A stretch of DNA of 51,805 nucleotides, from positions 1 to 51,805 of the IMG/VR virus record IMGVR_UViG_3300021473_000005; one strand, given 5' to 3'. The notes below the pieces were generated by a model that saw only the letters and a list, made by a program, of their open reading frames with translations, ran no database searches and had not been told where the DNA came from. Positions 10,301 to 17,827 of this stretch are shown here, piece by piece. The stretch comes from a virus. Position numbers and translations under genes: made by a program. Position 1 is the stretch's first letter. Each line of letters starts with the position of its first letter.

Positions 10301-13300
10301 TGTGTCCAGGCTGAAGGACTTCTACTCCAGGTTTGGGTTTGTTGAAAACAAGGGGAAGAACAAAGACTTTGCGACAAAAGAAACCATGCTTCGACCTGCG
10401 GCAAAGGAAGCCATCAAGAGTCCAACTCAAGACAACCGCAACAGCTCAGAAATGCGGTTTATGTCAGAGCTGGAAGGGCAGTTTAAGCCTGTGCCAACTC
10501 AAGAAGAATTGGACGCTATGAAGGCAGAGCTGCCCAAATACGCCTCAACATTGGTAAAAATTGGAGCTTATTCATCAAGTTCTCGGCGCATAGCTATTTA
10601 TGACGTGTATCAAGGACATAAGGATGTCATTGGGTATGCGTATGTGAGGCCAAAGCCGGAAAACGATGCGCTTGAAATTGAATCTACACACATAGACGGA
10701 GAATGGAGAGGCAAAGGGTACGGACAAGCATTGTACCGAGAAATTGCCAAGTTTGCTCAAGAGCAGGGCATTTCCAAGTTAACCGCAACATCAACATCTC
10801 GCATGGCAGCAGAAGCCAGGAGTCGCATTCTTGAAACCAAGTGGAAGGGTGCAGGCTGGGACGCTGAAAGCAGAGTGCCGGCAAGCGTTCGGTTCATGTC
10901 CGAGGAGCACGCCGCGGCGCATGAGGCCGGCGATGAGGAGAAAGCCAGGAATCTAGTGCGCCAGGCAGCGGAAAAGGCCGGCTACTCCAGGAACGGAAAA
11001 CACGGCACAACGCACAGTTTTACCGTATTCAACACGTCTCGCGCAAACGTCGAGAACGACATGGGGAAAGGGTTCTACTTTTCCACATCTCCTAAAGACG
11101 TAGAGGCAAATTATGCCGGAGTAGGCCCAGACCTTACCTCCAGAATTGAAAAGCTCACTGAAACCCTTTACGACTCGATGGAAGAAAAAGAAGTCGATCA
11201 GTACGGGAGCACTGATGCCGCCTACGCTGCCGCAAAAAAACAAGCAGAGCAGGAGCTTGCTGGAAATAGCCAGCGTGTCATTGATGCTTTCATCAATTTA
11301 AAGAACCCGCTTATTCTTGGAGGAAAGGGAGAGACCACTTTTGAGGAAAACCAAGACCTTTATTCAAAATACCCAGCCGGCCAAATGGGCCAATTGATCG
11401 GTTCCATTGAAGGGGAGGGACAGCATTACAATGATATTTATGGTGCCAGGGGAGCCATTTCAAAAATAGCAGAACAGGCGTACAATGGCGAAATCACGGC
11501 GAGAGAAGTTATCAACATCATCAAAGATCAATTTTCAGACGCTACTGATCCAGACACGGGAGACATTGCAACAAATCAGATTGTCCGCCAGGTAATTGAA
11601 GACCTAGGTTTTGATGGCATTGTGGACAACACGGTAAACGAAAGGTTTGGGAAGCGCAGAAAATACGGTCAGGCAATGGCCGGCATTGATGAAAATACTC
11701 AACACATTATTGCGTTTAACCCTGAGAGCATCAAATCCGCGGACCCGTTCACATACGACGACCAGGGCAAACTGATTCCACTTTCTGAACGGTTTAACCC
11801 AAGAAAGAATGACATCCGGTTCATGGCTGAGCCCAACCGCGGCATCAATATCAACGACAGCGACATGTCCAAATACGGGTTTCCGCTTAGTAACATCGAA
11901 GCGCTTACAGAGCCAAAGTTGATTCCAAAAAGCGGTCGCGTTGCGTCGGATTTGAGCAGCATTCGATTTATGGCTGAAGACATCGCTGGAAACGGCCAAC
12001 CCGTGTCGATGCTGACTGAGTCTGCGCTCAAGGCGTTAGATGAAATTGGCGACAAAAAAAGCACTCAAGCTGGCGCCGACCTAGAGCTTAGCCCTGTTAC
12101 GTTTACCCCAAAGACCATCACTGATGAGCGTGGAATGTTCAGCATTGTCATCGGCGCCAAGCCCGGCGAGCACGGCTACAGCTTCAGAACAGCATCCGAG
12201 CTAAGAGATACGCTTGAAACAATTTCCGGCCAAAAGGCAGCAGTTGAAACGTGGGGCGAATTGCAGCTTAAAAAGCAACGCCAACTTGAGCTAATTGCTA
12301 AAGCGGACGAGTCGGCCAAGAACGCAAAGAAGCCTGAAAAAGCAGCGGAGTTTGAGGCAAAGAAGGCCGCCTATGCGGAAAAGGTTGCCTTGCTGGACAC
12401 TCAGATTGAAGAGATGCGCTCGCAGTTCCCGGAAAAAATGCAAAACATGAGCCCGGAGGATGCCGCATGGAAAGCTCAAGTCAAAAAGCTAAACAGGTCG
12501 TTTGAAGAGGTGTCACTAAAGGCAACCCCCGCTCCATTCACCGCCAATCCGCTTGGAATTCGTAGTCTGGCAGAGCTGGGAGACGCAGTGCATGACATTC
12601 TAAAATCCGATGGGTTTAACAGGATACTAAAAGACTTCTTTGACCTTGATGGTCTGGAGATTAGGCCAATTGCAGGGACTTGGCAGGGCAAGGTTGAGCC
12701 ATCGTTTGATTTGGTTCATCCTAATCTTACGTTTGACAAAGCGAAGCAAATCACTCAGCTTCTAACTCTTGCTTTTGCTCAAGACGCTGGCATTACCTAC
12801 AAGCCGTCAATTGACCTTAAAGAAGGCACTCAGGCAGTATACCTGATCCATTCTGAAAAGCTCACTGACGACCAGTTGAAGCTCGTTTTTGACAAAGCAA
12901 GAGAAGTTGGCGTAGACGTTTCTACGACAACGGACGGCAAGGGCATAAAGGCTCTAAACTTTGGAACCGAGAACTTCTTCGATAAGGTCAAGGAAATCCA
13001 AACAGCAGCATCAATTAATCAATTCCACGAAACACTTGTAGACTCAGAACTGTATGAAACTGAAAAAATATTCAAGGGAAGAGACTCGCAGAGAGTCCTC
13101 CCGAGTTGGTGGAACGCCACTTCCGGCGGACAGTCCCTACTACAACGAAGTATCGATAGCCTTCTTATCGACTACGCCAAGGCAGCAGCCGCGCAAGGCT
13201 ACATCTTCGACCCAGCCCTCTACGCCAAGCGGTACGGACTCAGCGACACCGACGCCAAGCACATAAGAGACAAGCTGTACCCGGTAGACCCAATGGCCCG

Positions 13301-14852
13301 GAGCGCCAGTCCGCTGTTGGCAGGAACCGAAATCCTGCCTGTACGGTCAACGTACACGCTGGCCGGCAAGCGGGAGACAGCCGTCCCGGACATGATTCAT
13401 GCGTTGCAGAATCGAGCGGCCAGCGATGGGGTAATCCTGCCCGGAGACTATAGCCCAAGGGCGATGGATATCATTTCGTCAGTTGTGGCCGACGAGGTTC
13501 AGCAGCACATGGCGAGGGCCGCGCTGAATCCAAAGTCTCCAAACGCAATTGGATGGTACGACGCGGCCCTGAAGCGGATGAAGGGAATGTACTCGCAACT
13601 CTTTCCGTGGCTCGAGGTTGGGTCTCCCCAGCACGACGCAGACAAGAGCCTTGTTTTCGATGCGGTTCTCGGGATTGCGTCTCAGGGCAACGACGTCTTC
13701 GAGAATGGCAAAATGGCAACTCGGGTAACGCTAATGTTAGAAAATGGCAAAACCCTTCCAGAAATTGTCACCGCACTGCATGGCACATTCGGCGATAAAA
13801 CTGCCGCGATTGAAAACAACATACTGAAATTGCACGAGTTGCTGACAAGGCATACCCCAAGTCAGCTCCGAGCCCTTTTGTTCAAAACGGACACTGTTGC
13901 AAATTGGAACAAGAATCTGAAGCAAGACACCTCCCTGTATTACAACGGGGAGCCGCTGTCTGTTGAGGGCGGCAAAAATCAAATGGTGACCGGGTTTATG
14001 GTCTTTGGGCCAAAGATCGGATCTTTCATTAATAACCTCCACGGCGACTACTCAACGCTAACCGCCGACCTTTGGTATACCAGAACGTGGAATCGAATTC
14101 TTGGTCGCTCATTTAAGTATGATCCTCTCAAGGAAGGGCATCAATTTGAGCGGTTTCAAGACTCGTTGATTGAGGAATACAACAGAAATCAGGCGCTCAA
14201 AAAAGGCAAGGAATATACCGACCGAGTGCTCATTAAAAAAGGAGTTGAAGAGCCCTACCTTTACGGAGAAGACGCGCCCAGATGGTCGAAAAAAGAATTC
14301 CACAAATTACTAGAAGACAGCGGCGCGATGCTTGAGTTTGCGGAGCACCTTGAAAAAGTATTCAGAACTGGCAGCTTCAAGGGAAAAACCGAATTACGAA
14401 GAGCCGCCAAGAATTGGGTGCAGGATCGCACAACGCCGCTTGGCGCACCTCGGGCCAGTAACGAGCGGGCGTTTCAGCAGACAACGATGGAGCAGGCTCA
14501 GGCTAGGCTTGCTCAAGCCGGGATTGTTGTTACCATTGCCGATATGCAGGCTGCCCTGTGGTTTAACGAGAAGGAATTGTTTGGCAAGTACGGGGCGGCA
14601 ACGAGCGGAGCAGAGCCAGCGGACTACGCTGACGCCGCCAAGTTTTCTTTGGACATCATCCAAGCTGGAGGTTTGTTCCAAGTGGATCGTAAAGGGGAAA
14701 CAGTGCGACTCTTGTCCGAGGCCGATGAGGCAAACCTCACTGGCGTTAAGTCTCCCAATAAGGGGCTAATGAAGCAATTGATGGAAAAAGAAAAAGCAAT
14801 CAAAGCGGCAGAAAAACTGCGAAAAGAAGCTGAAGGAGAAGACGAAGAATAA
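4365..14852 (+). CDS. Giant phage polyvalent protein (3495 aa; protease-, GNAT- and ART-like modules)
   Basis: A single 10.5-kb frame encodes a multidomain protein of the class known as phage polyvalent proteins, thought to be packaged and delivered with the DNA. Visible modules, in order: small Gly/Ala-rich, partly hydrophobic segments (about 400-650); a zinc-metalloprotease-like HEMGH (857-861) with a Glu near 949; a phage LPD-type region (about 1465-1550); a second conserved phage module with YQETVLQMPG and LIEELQSDSHQ (about 1558-1895); a GNAT-like acetyltransferase with RSQGIG (1944-1949); a second GNAT-like domain with RGKGYG (2115-2120); an ADP-ribosyltransferase-like domain from HGTTH (2213) through GFYFST and NPESIKSAD to about 2485; a charged helical linker; and a C-terminal helical domain with FGPKIGSF (from 3214). 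Modules 1891-2534 are separated by xFM[AS]E tags. Family names are recalled patterns; activities are untested. Ribosome binding is weak, so translation may be coupled to the gene upstream. Confidence 0.85.
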   Translation: MDETIAPPVASEDEFEKRMMALSGGIVPGVLGKPAAQQLKTSAPSSSPADEFDQKMSAISAALGESTASTGDGPTFYEQMAAKGPHAMDEADWAQLQSEKDPHRIAEMDKHLNWALSGDQVKILAQHHRKKDPQIEEALKEKEPGFWLGTAWPVVKDAAVGAAKYGWQIAKPAVESFGAGLAEQNYTPEQQQADFKGQEEVMRAGGAAWYDTGEGIQEHLSKFAKAGYTWWDRAMEKAGAMTPAEADDRFEKRHAITAWDALNKAKNPSEYARFVEARRPLITGSVESVLDTGTEESKTPVEQVAKTLSAATSPAGYAQFAKASVPLTARVAQAIVGELTPSVDDIVASQGVSRDEALAIKKEQDANVVQSAISDMVNDLNKNAQVDPALKSFTGLVLPGGNVFSVLEIGAAGALKFANAAENAAIRVSLGMTKAEQQAVEAFSIGQKARIAAEDATKMGPIGKGATRVADMIDVGGQRLEKALGNIPDPYKGLLSEGIKAGGRAGVLGGIGAAYGEITDPENRWDAAKKGAMLGLGLSAPRLISDLAKGEAALTGRMFQGAALNAESSEFTKSLLRGGEKIKLSPNWPKTLDAMAGFAKAGVATGVRMVPLTLAAGLMEDQTWEELQKSYASGMVYGLGGGWLGRAMGKDATHAAEMRRQMDFDYQKEVKKHSPETQVRMDMLRSYDNEIERRKNNLSWAESNLQNTVQEVGLDNEFYDEAVKNVKNAKKYYEQAQKASPEERVEYSRHMGEIFTDAAKVANGVVRGGRNLNIELLTEAEIENRIMQRGASQGVTPEFARMAARQRGAYFGTDGVVNLPNGNPVKLFDRDTVVVNLDKLKRKQEYSGRSFAHVFQHEMGHALEGFEQYRELNRKPREILFGRKIELNGETVHEEPGIYSENDLADMYLDTYTKGKSKNQSEAFLKENGLWSWIDNKPNRKEMAETQKEEIIADLNARGLSGGIRYFANSPVQSVVDWVTASHQNNVLAQSLRNIAGLGGESPFTSEYTKATFSPEVLELNKRALQAARDLNGNFTGVRGPLKPKISRQDILQNEKLREHYMTGTPMFKEGFLATVYDAAGNPVYTSVVQSPGAKEGEWKHVDNGDGTSAITRSRGFGNIPSEVGPDVVIPVGGGVKVERKIILDENGKPAENDRKARKILSKARGRMVREALDGTPDVGAPNRMRAVLDDGLTYRGTLTPLQRQAIENLPEGIVPLSIKEKLFALSDMISKDDGTQFIADYANRMDVNGNYRSFSPKLIKFVPIGLHFSKDDNLLVTTISVDGIEDKLDLWKKYMPERLSPWNYDTDKFMEQFHLYLKNWEAGLEDKTDHSNLDSDPQKAEIKKSIFNDLLNMYDKETQDKNPDRTKLNLDKSRLTPEEKADGLSSDPNTVVRSRRLDSIASLEVHNGQKIRIPYQYAKNNWMAEGAPEVSAGAEEKPVGPIGIGLGAVGGQKDFYSKAGEVLLSKMPERASYEQLRNMLDPARGSGVKRDELKWSGILPYMERVAQEKGQVSKADIQKFLKEGYGARFTEETMRQSQYGEDQTRYSQWKLPGGSNYQETVLQMPGVDYTSSHFGNVPNYVAHMRTQDFGNGRLIEELQSDSHQAARKRGYKNEQLRDYNRVREIEAKGQAATPEERKEWTALMNAGAMRQDGVADAPFRKDWPLQLFKHALQKAVADGKEWVGWTGGEAQAERYDLSKQVSSIEYLPKTQVLRAFNLDGQEAFEEVVPKEKIADYVGKDAAERLLATEPYTAGSGKQVHALRGVDLKLGGEGMRGFYDTILPNEIGKYVKQWGANVEPSEIKARSDHYAVEEGNQIWNVVNDNGAVLATYNSTTPERAKELAQNWLEYNLSRYPNATLQSAIQKDNISKIWKVAITPEMREGVKRGQPLFMAENSANADTHQAELDAFSDKWKKSGVRTSPYIAHGTGDIRPGMVIVPKEKRSQGIGTQVMEDLVRIADQQGRRIALTPSTDFGGTSVSRLKDFYSRFGFVENKGKNKDFATKETMLRPAAKEAIKSPTQDNRNSSEMRFMSELEGQFKPVPTQEELDAMKAELPKYASTLVKIGAYSSSSRRIAIYDVYQGHKDVIGYAYVRPKPENDALEIESTHIDGEWRGKGYGQALYREIAKFAQEQGISKLTATSTSRMAAEARSRILETKWKGAGWDAESRVPASVRFMSEEHAAAHEAGDEEKARNLVRQAAEKAGYSRNGKHGTTHSFTVFNTSRANVENDMGKGFYFSTSPKDVEANYAGVGPDLTSRIEKLTETLYDSMEEKEVDQYGSTDAAYAAAKKQAEQELAGNSQRVIDAFINLKNPLILGGKGETTFEENQDLYSKYPAGQMGQLIGSIEGEGQHYNDIYGARGAISKIAEQAYNGEITAREVINIIKDQFSDATDPDTGDIATNQIVRQVIEDLGFDGIVDNTVNERFGKRRKYGQAMAGIDENTQHIIAFNPESIKSADPFTYDDQGKLIPLSERFNPRKNDIRFMAEPNRGININDSDMSKYGFPLSNIEALTEPKLIPKSGRVASDLSSIRFMAEDIAGNGQPVSMLTESALKALDEIGDKKSTQAGADLELSPVTFTPKTITDERGMFSIVIGAKPGEHGYSFRTASELRDTLETISGQKAAVETWGELQLKKQRQLELIAKADESAKNAKKPEKAAEFEAKKAAYAEKVALLDTQIEEMRSQFPEKMQNMSPEDAAWKAQVKKLNRSFEEVSLKATPAPFTANPLGIRSLAELGDAVHDILKSDGFNRILKDFFDLDGLEIRPIAGTWQGKVEPSFDLVHPNLTFDKAKQITQLLTLAFAQDAGITYKPSIDLKEGTQAVYLIHSEKLTDDQLKLVFDKAREVGVDVSTTTDGKGIKALNFGTENFFDKVKEIQTAASINQFHETLVDSELYETEKIFKGRDSQRVLPSWWNATSGGQSLLQRSIDSLLIDYAKAAAAQGYIFDPALYAKRYGLSDTDAKHIRDKLYPVDPMARSASPLLAGTEILPVRSTYTLAGKRETAVPDMIHALQNRAASDGVILPGDYSPRAMDIISSVVADEVQQHMARAALNPKSPNAIGWYDAALKRMKGMYSQLFPWLEVGSPQHDADKSLVFDAVLGIASQGNDVFENGKMATRVTLMLENGKTLPEIVTALHGTFGDKTAAIENNILKLHELLTRHTPSQLRALLFKTDTVANWNKNLKQDTSLYYNGEPLSVEGGKNQMVTGFMVFGPKIGSFINNLHGDYSTLTADLWYTRTWNRILGRSFKYDPLKEGHQFERFQDSLIEEYNRNQALKKGKEYTDRVLIKKGVEEPYLYGEDAPRWSKKEFHKLLEDSGAMLEFAEHLEKVFRTGSFKGKTELRRAAKNWVQDRTTPLGAPRASNERAFQQTTMEQAQARLAQAGIVVTIADMQAALWFNEKELFGKYGAATSGAEPADYADAAKFSLDIIQAGGLFQVDRKGETVRLLSEADEANLTGVKSPNKGLMKQLMEKEKAIKAAEKLRKEAEGEDEE

Positions 14853-14853
14853 T

Positions 14854-15123
14854 ATGCCAAAAACACCAAAACTATCTGTATCGAAGGGAGATAAGCTTCC
14901 TGTTTCCCGGGGCGCCGGGCTAACAGCCAAGGGCCGAGCCAAAATCAACGCGGCAACTGGCAGCAACTTGAAGGCGCCTGCGCCGCACCCAAAGACCAAG
15001 GCCGACGCTGGCAGAAAGGCTTCATTCTGCGCTAGAATGAGCGGCAATCCCGGTCCGATGAAAGACGAAAAGGGTCGCCCAACCCGTAAAGCCGCATCAC
15101 TTAAACGCTGGAACTGCAAATGA
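14854..15123 (+). CDS. Small basic DUF6321-like phage protein
   Basis: This 89-aa basic protein matches the remembered pattern of phage DUF6321 proteins: GLTAKGRAKINAATGSNLKAP near residue 22, then RKASFCARMSGNPGPMKD and a tail ending RKAASLKRWNC. It follows the giant gene by one base and overlaps the ATP-grasp gene by four bases (ATGA), so it belongs to the same operon. The two cysteines and many Lys/Arg residues suggest a nucleic-acid or virion-binding protein, but the family's role is unknown to me. Confidence 0.75.
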   Translation: MPKTPKLSVSKGDKLPVSRGAGLTAKGRAKINAATGSNLKAPAPHPKTKADAGRKASFCARMSGNPGPMKDEKGRPTRKAASLKRWNCK

Positions 15124-16388
15124 AAGACCCAAAAGACGTAGTCTGTCTTGTCGTAGACAACGGCCTGTTTGTTGAACTTGCGCTAAAACTAAGCAAGACC
15201 TTCAAAAAGGTTTACTATTATTGCCCCTGGGAGTGCGCCTTTGCCAAGCTGAACACCGCCTGGATCGGCAAGGGGTTGGACGGCCTGGAGCTGGTTGATT
15301 CCATCTACGGCCCGCATTTTGACGACGTCGATTTCTTCTGCTTCCCCGATATCTATTTTGGATGGGAGCAGCGAATGCTGGACCGGATGGGTAAGGTTGT
15401 CTGGGGTTCTCGCCTGGGCGAGGAAATGGAACTGGACCGCGCCGGCATGAAGCGCATTATCGAGCGCACCGGCCTGCCTGTTGGCAAGTATTGGGAAATC
15501 ACTGGCATGGACAACCTGCGCTCCTTCCTGAAGGAGCACGACGACGTTCACGTCAAGATCGACAAGTACCGCGGCACTTTTGAAACATTCAAGGCGCCCT
15601 CGTATGAAGAGGTGGAGCCAAAACTGGACGAGGTCGAGTACAAGCTCGGGCCGCTCAAGCATGACCTCAAATTTATTGTCGAGGAAGACCTTCCCGACCG
15701 CGTTGAGTTTGGGACAGATGCCTGGACAATCGACGGCCAGTTTCCGAATACGCTCATCTCCGGCCTGGAGATCAAGGATTGCGGGTTCGCCTCCGTCTTC
15801 AAAAACTACGCCGACCTTCCGGAACCTTTAACTCGCTTTAATGAGGCGATGAAGCCGGTTTTCGAGGCTTACGGATACCGCGGCTTTTTCTCGACCGAGA
15901 TCCGGATCGGGAAAGACATGGATCCCTACATGATCGATTTCTGCGCCAGGGCTCCGAGTCCTCCAAACGAGCTCTACCAGGAGCAGTATTCCAACCTGGC
16001 AGAGTGTATGTGGTACGGAGCGAACGGCGTTGTGGTTGATCCTGAGCCGACGGCCATTTATGGCGCCGAGATCATGCTCCACTCGTCCTGGGCGGACCAG
16101 AATTGGCAGAAGGTCAAATTCCCCGACGAGATCCGGGATTTTGTTAAGCTCCGGAACGTTTACAAGAACAAGGACGGCTTTTATTGCATCCCCCAGGACT
16201 GTGGGCTGCCGGAGATAGGCGCTGTTATCGGCCTGGGCGACACAATGGAAGACGCGTTTGCGCACGCTTTAGAGAACGCAGAGCAGGTTGAAGGTTACTA
16301 CCTCGAGTCAAAAAGCTCTGCCATTGAGCAGGTGCGAGAGCAGATCAAGGAAATGGAGAAGCTCAACCTCAGCGTGTTTAACGAATGA
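15120..16388 (+). CDS. ATP-grasp superfamily ligase, 422 aa
   Basis: The protein has the layout of ATP-grasp carboxylate-amine ligases. There is an N-terminal Rossmann-like lobe (about 1-105). The ATP-lobe strand HVKIDKYRG has candidate ATP lysines K146 and K149, and a second ATP-binding strand reads FIVEEDLPD. The C-terminal lobe carries FSTEIRIG followed by MIDFCARAPSPP (271-282). The last motif stands where related enzymes have an E-x-N-x-R metal site, here D273, C275 and R277, so an Asn position is Cys. Overall it looks nearest to PurD-like enzymes, but the substrate cannot be told from sequence. It overlaps both neighbours by ATGA junctions, and the next gene is a thiol-oxidase-like protein, so the pair may act on a shared peptide or protein target (inference). 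Confidence 0.75.
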   Translation: MKDPKDVVCLVVDNGLFVELALKLSKTFKKVYYYCPWECAFAKLNTAWIGKGLDGLELVDSIYGPHFDDVDFFCFPDIYFGWEQRMLDRMGKVVWGSRLGEEMELDRAGMKRIIERTGLPVGKYWEITGMDNLRSFLKEHDDVHVKIDKYRGTFETFKAPSYEEVEPKLDEVEYKLGPLKHDLKFIVEEDLPDRVEFGTDAWTIDGQFPNTLISGLEIKDCGFASVFKNYADLPEPLTRFNEAMKPVFEAYGYRGFFSTEIRIGKDMDPYMIDFCARAPSPPNELYQEQYSNLAECMWYGANGVVVDPEPTAIYGAEIMLHSSWADQNWQKVKFPDEIRDFVKLRNVYKNKDGFYCIPQDCGLPEIGAVIGLGDTMEDAFAHALENAEQVEGYYLESKSSAIEQVREQIKEMEKLNLSVFNE

Positions 16389-17086
16389 GGATTGAGATTA
16401 AGACCATCGACGCGTCGGCCATGCGTTATCCTACAGCCGGCGACTGGGAATGGCTCCCAGACGGCGCGCTGAAGATTACGGCGCCAGACTACGGCGGCCA
16501 GGACCAAAGCGCCCTCCTGGTGGCCCTGCATGAGCTTGTCGAAGCATGGCTTTGTAAGCGCGACGGGATCACCGACGAGGAAGTCACCAAATTTGACACC
16601 GATCATCCCAAGCTCGAGGAGCCTGGCGACGATCCCAAGGCGCCGTACCATATCCAACACCAGGCGGCCATGTTGACCGAGAAAACGGTCGCAATGTCAT
16701 TCTCAACTGATTGGGACGCCCATAACCAATGGGTCATCAACGCCGGCAACGAGGTTGAGCGCATCTACGACCGCGGCGAAAGCCGGAAGAGCCAAATCAT
16801 GCTGGCCGGCCCGAGGTTTTGGGCGGAGCTGCACCTGTACGCGCTCCGGCACGAAGGGAAACCTAGGTATATGCACCATTGGCTCCTGGACTGGATGGGA
16901 GACCTCCCGTTTGACGGGTGCCCGTGCAAAGCGCACCTGGAAGCCTTCCTGGCTGCCGACCCGCCGGACTACACTCGTCTGTTTGACTGGTCGGTGCGTC
17001 TGCATAATAATGTCAACGAGCGCCTCGGAAAACCTCTGATCGACCCGATTGGAGCCAGGACGCTCTGGCTAAACAGACTTTTTTAA
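16385..17086 (+). CDS. Fusion of a HELVEAW phage domain with an ERV/ALR-like sulfhydryl oxidase domain
   Basis: This 233-aa protein has two parts. Residues 1-115 carry ALHELVEAWLC (H49, E50, E53), a short conserved phage pattern with metal-site-like spacing. Residues 140-225 follow the helical order of the ERV/ALR flavin-linked sulfhydryl oxidases: RFWAELH (144-150), an interior Cys motif GCPCKAH (C179, C181, H184), then HNNVNERLGKP (207-217) and a closing Arg-Thr-Leu-Trp. Known family members have CxxC followed by xxH; here the two cysteines are spaced CxC, while the C-x-x-H part is kept. FAD contacts (W, H, N-x-x-N) look present. The role could be disulfide formation in virion proteins, or a degenerate fold. 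It overlaps the ATP-grasp gene by ATGA. Confidence 0.7.
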   Translation: MRIEIKTIDASAMRYPTAGDWEWLPDGALKITAPDYGGQDQSALLVALHELVEAWLCKRDGITDEEVTKFDTDHPKLEEPGDDPKAPYHIQHQAAMLTEKTVAMSFSTDWDAHNQWVINAGNEVERIYDRGESRKSQIMLAGPRFWAELHLYALRHEGKPRYMHHWLLDWMGDLPFDGCPCKAHLEAFLAADPPDYTRLFDWSVRLHNNVNERLGKPLIDPIGARTLWLNRLF

Positions 17087-17089
17087 TAA

Positions 17090-17311
17090 ATGAAACGAAT
17101 ACCTATCTACCCAGCTTTTCCTGTCCAGGCTTACCCTGGCGACCGAGACAATGCGGCGGTGCGATCAAACAGCGGCATGAGCATCCTGGACTACTTTGCG
17201 GCGGCAGCTCTTACCGGCCTGCTTGCTGCCGGATGGGACTCGTCCGACGCTTCTGTAGAGTCATTCAAGCTTGCTGAGACAATGTTAACAGAAAAAGAGA
17301 ATTACAAATGA
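17090..17311 (+). CDS. Small conserved phage protein, 73 aa
   Basis: The protein contains GMSILDYFAAAALTGLLAAG in its middle, a pattern recalled from many short phage proteins (G-[MI]-x-[LV]-x-D-[YW]-F-A-A-x-A-L-x-G-L-L). It is a helical, soluble protein with no catalytic motif, and its function is unknown. The start ATG lies in TTTTTTAATAAATG with no Shine-Dalgarno sequence. It overlaps the next gene by ATGA. Confidence 0.7.
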   Translation: MKRIPIYPAFPVQAYPGDRDNAAVRSNSGMSILDYFAAAALTGLLAAGWDSSDASVESFKLAETMLTEKENYK

Positions 17312-17565
17312 GATTCCCACCTAAAAAAACCCCCGTGACGCCTGGTAAAGCGTCCTACCAGGCGCCCGAAAAGACCCACTCTGGCGTTTCGTTAAACACC
17401 GGCTCGCCGGAAATCCGTATCGGCCTGGAAGCTGCAAAGCCCTACAAATCACCAACAAAGGACAAAGGTGCCGCCGACGCAAAAAAAGTTAAGACAGACG
17501 AAAAGAAAATCACGATGCCAGGCAAACCTGCCCGAATTCCGGCACGTCGCTCAGTTAGAAAATAA
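17308..17565 (+). CDS. Small basic hypothetical protein
   Basis: This is an 85-aa Lys/Pro/Ala-rich protein with little predicted order, ending ARIPARRSVRK. It overlaps the upstream gene by ATGA and ends one base before the next start. High positive charge suggests contact with DNA or a virion partner; nothing more can be said. Confidence 0.55.
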   Translation: MRFPPKKTPVTPGKASYQAPEKTHSGVSLNTGSPEIRIGLEAAKPYKSPTKDKGAADAKKVKTDEKKITMPGKPARIPARRSVRK

Positions 17566-17566
17566 A

Positions 17567-17827
17567 ATGGAAACCAACGAAGAAACCCAGCCTGAAGCTC
17601 CTAAGCAAATGACTATGGAGCAGCTATTTGCGCAAACAATTAACGCCATTGACTTTGAGAAGGTCACCCACCAAGAGGTGATTGCTGATGTTCTTAATGC
17701 TCTCAATACGTTGTCTTTCCGTCTCATGGTTGCCACCGCGGTGCTTCAAAAAATCACTCCGAAAAATGAAAGCCAAGAACCAGTACAGCAGACAGGCGAC
17801 GAAGAACCCGTCAGCGAGCCGAGCTGA
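17567..17827 (+). CDS. Small acidic helical hypothetical protein
   Basis: This is an 86-aa protein beginning METNEETQPEAPKQ and containing two amphipathic helices (about 15-62). The tail is acidic and Gln/Glu-rich. ATG 17567 is chosen because it directly follows the previous stop codon; an in-frame upstream extension to 17468 would overlap the previous gene by nearly 100 bp. No family is recognised. Confidence 0.55.
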   Translation: METNEETQPEAPKQMTMEQLFAQTINAIDFEKVTHQEVIADVLNALNTLSFRLMVATAVLQKITPKNESQEPVQQTGDEEPVSEPS

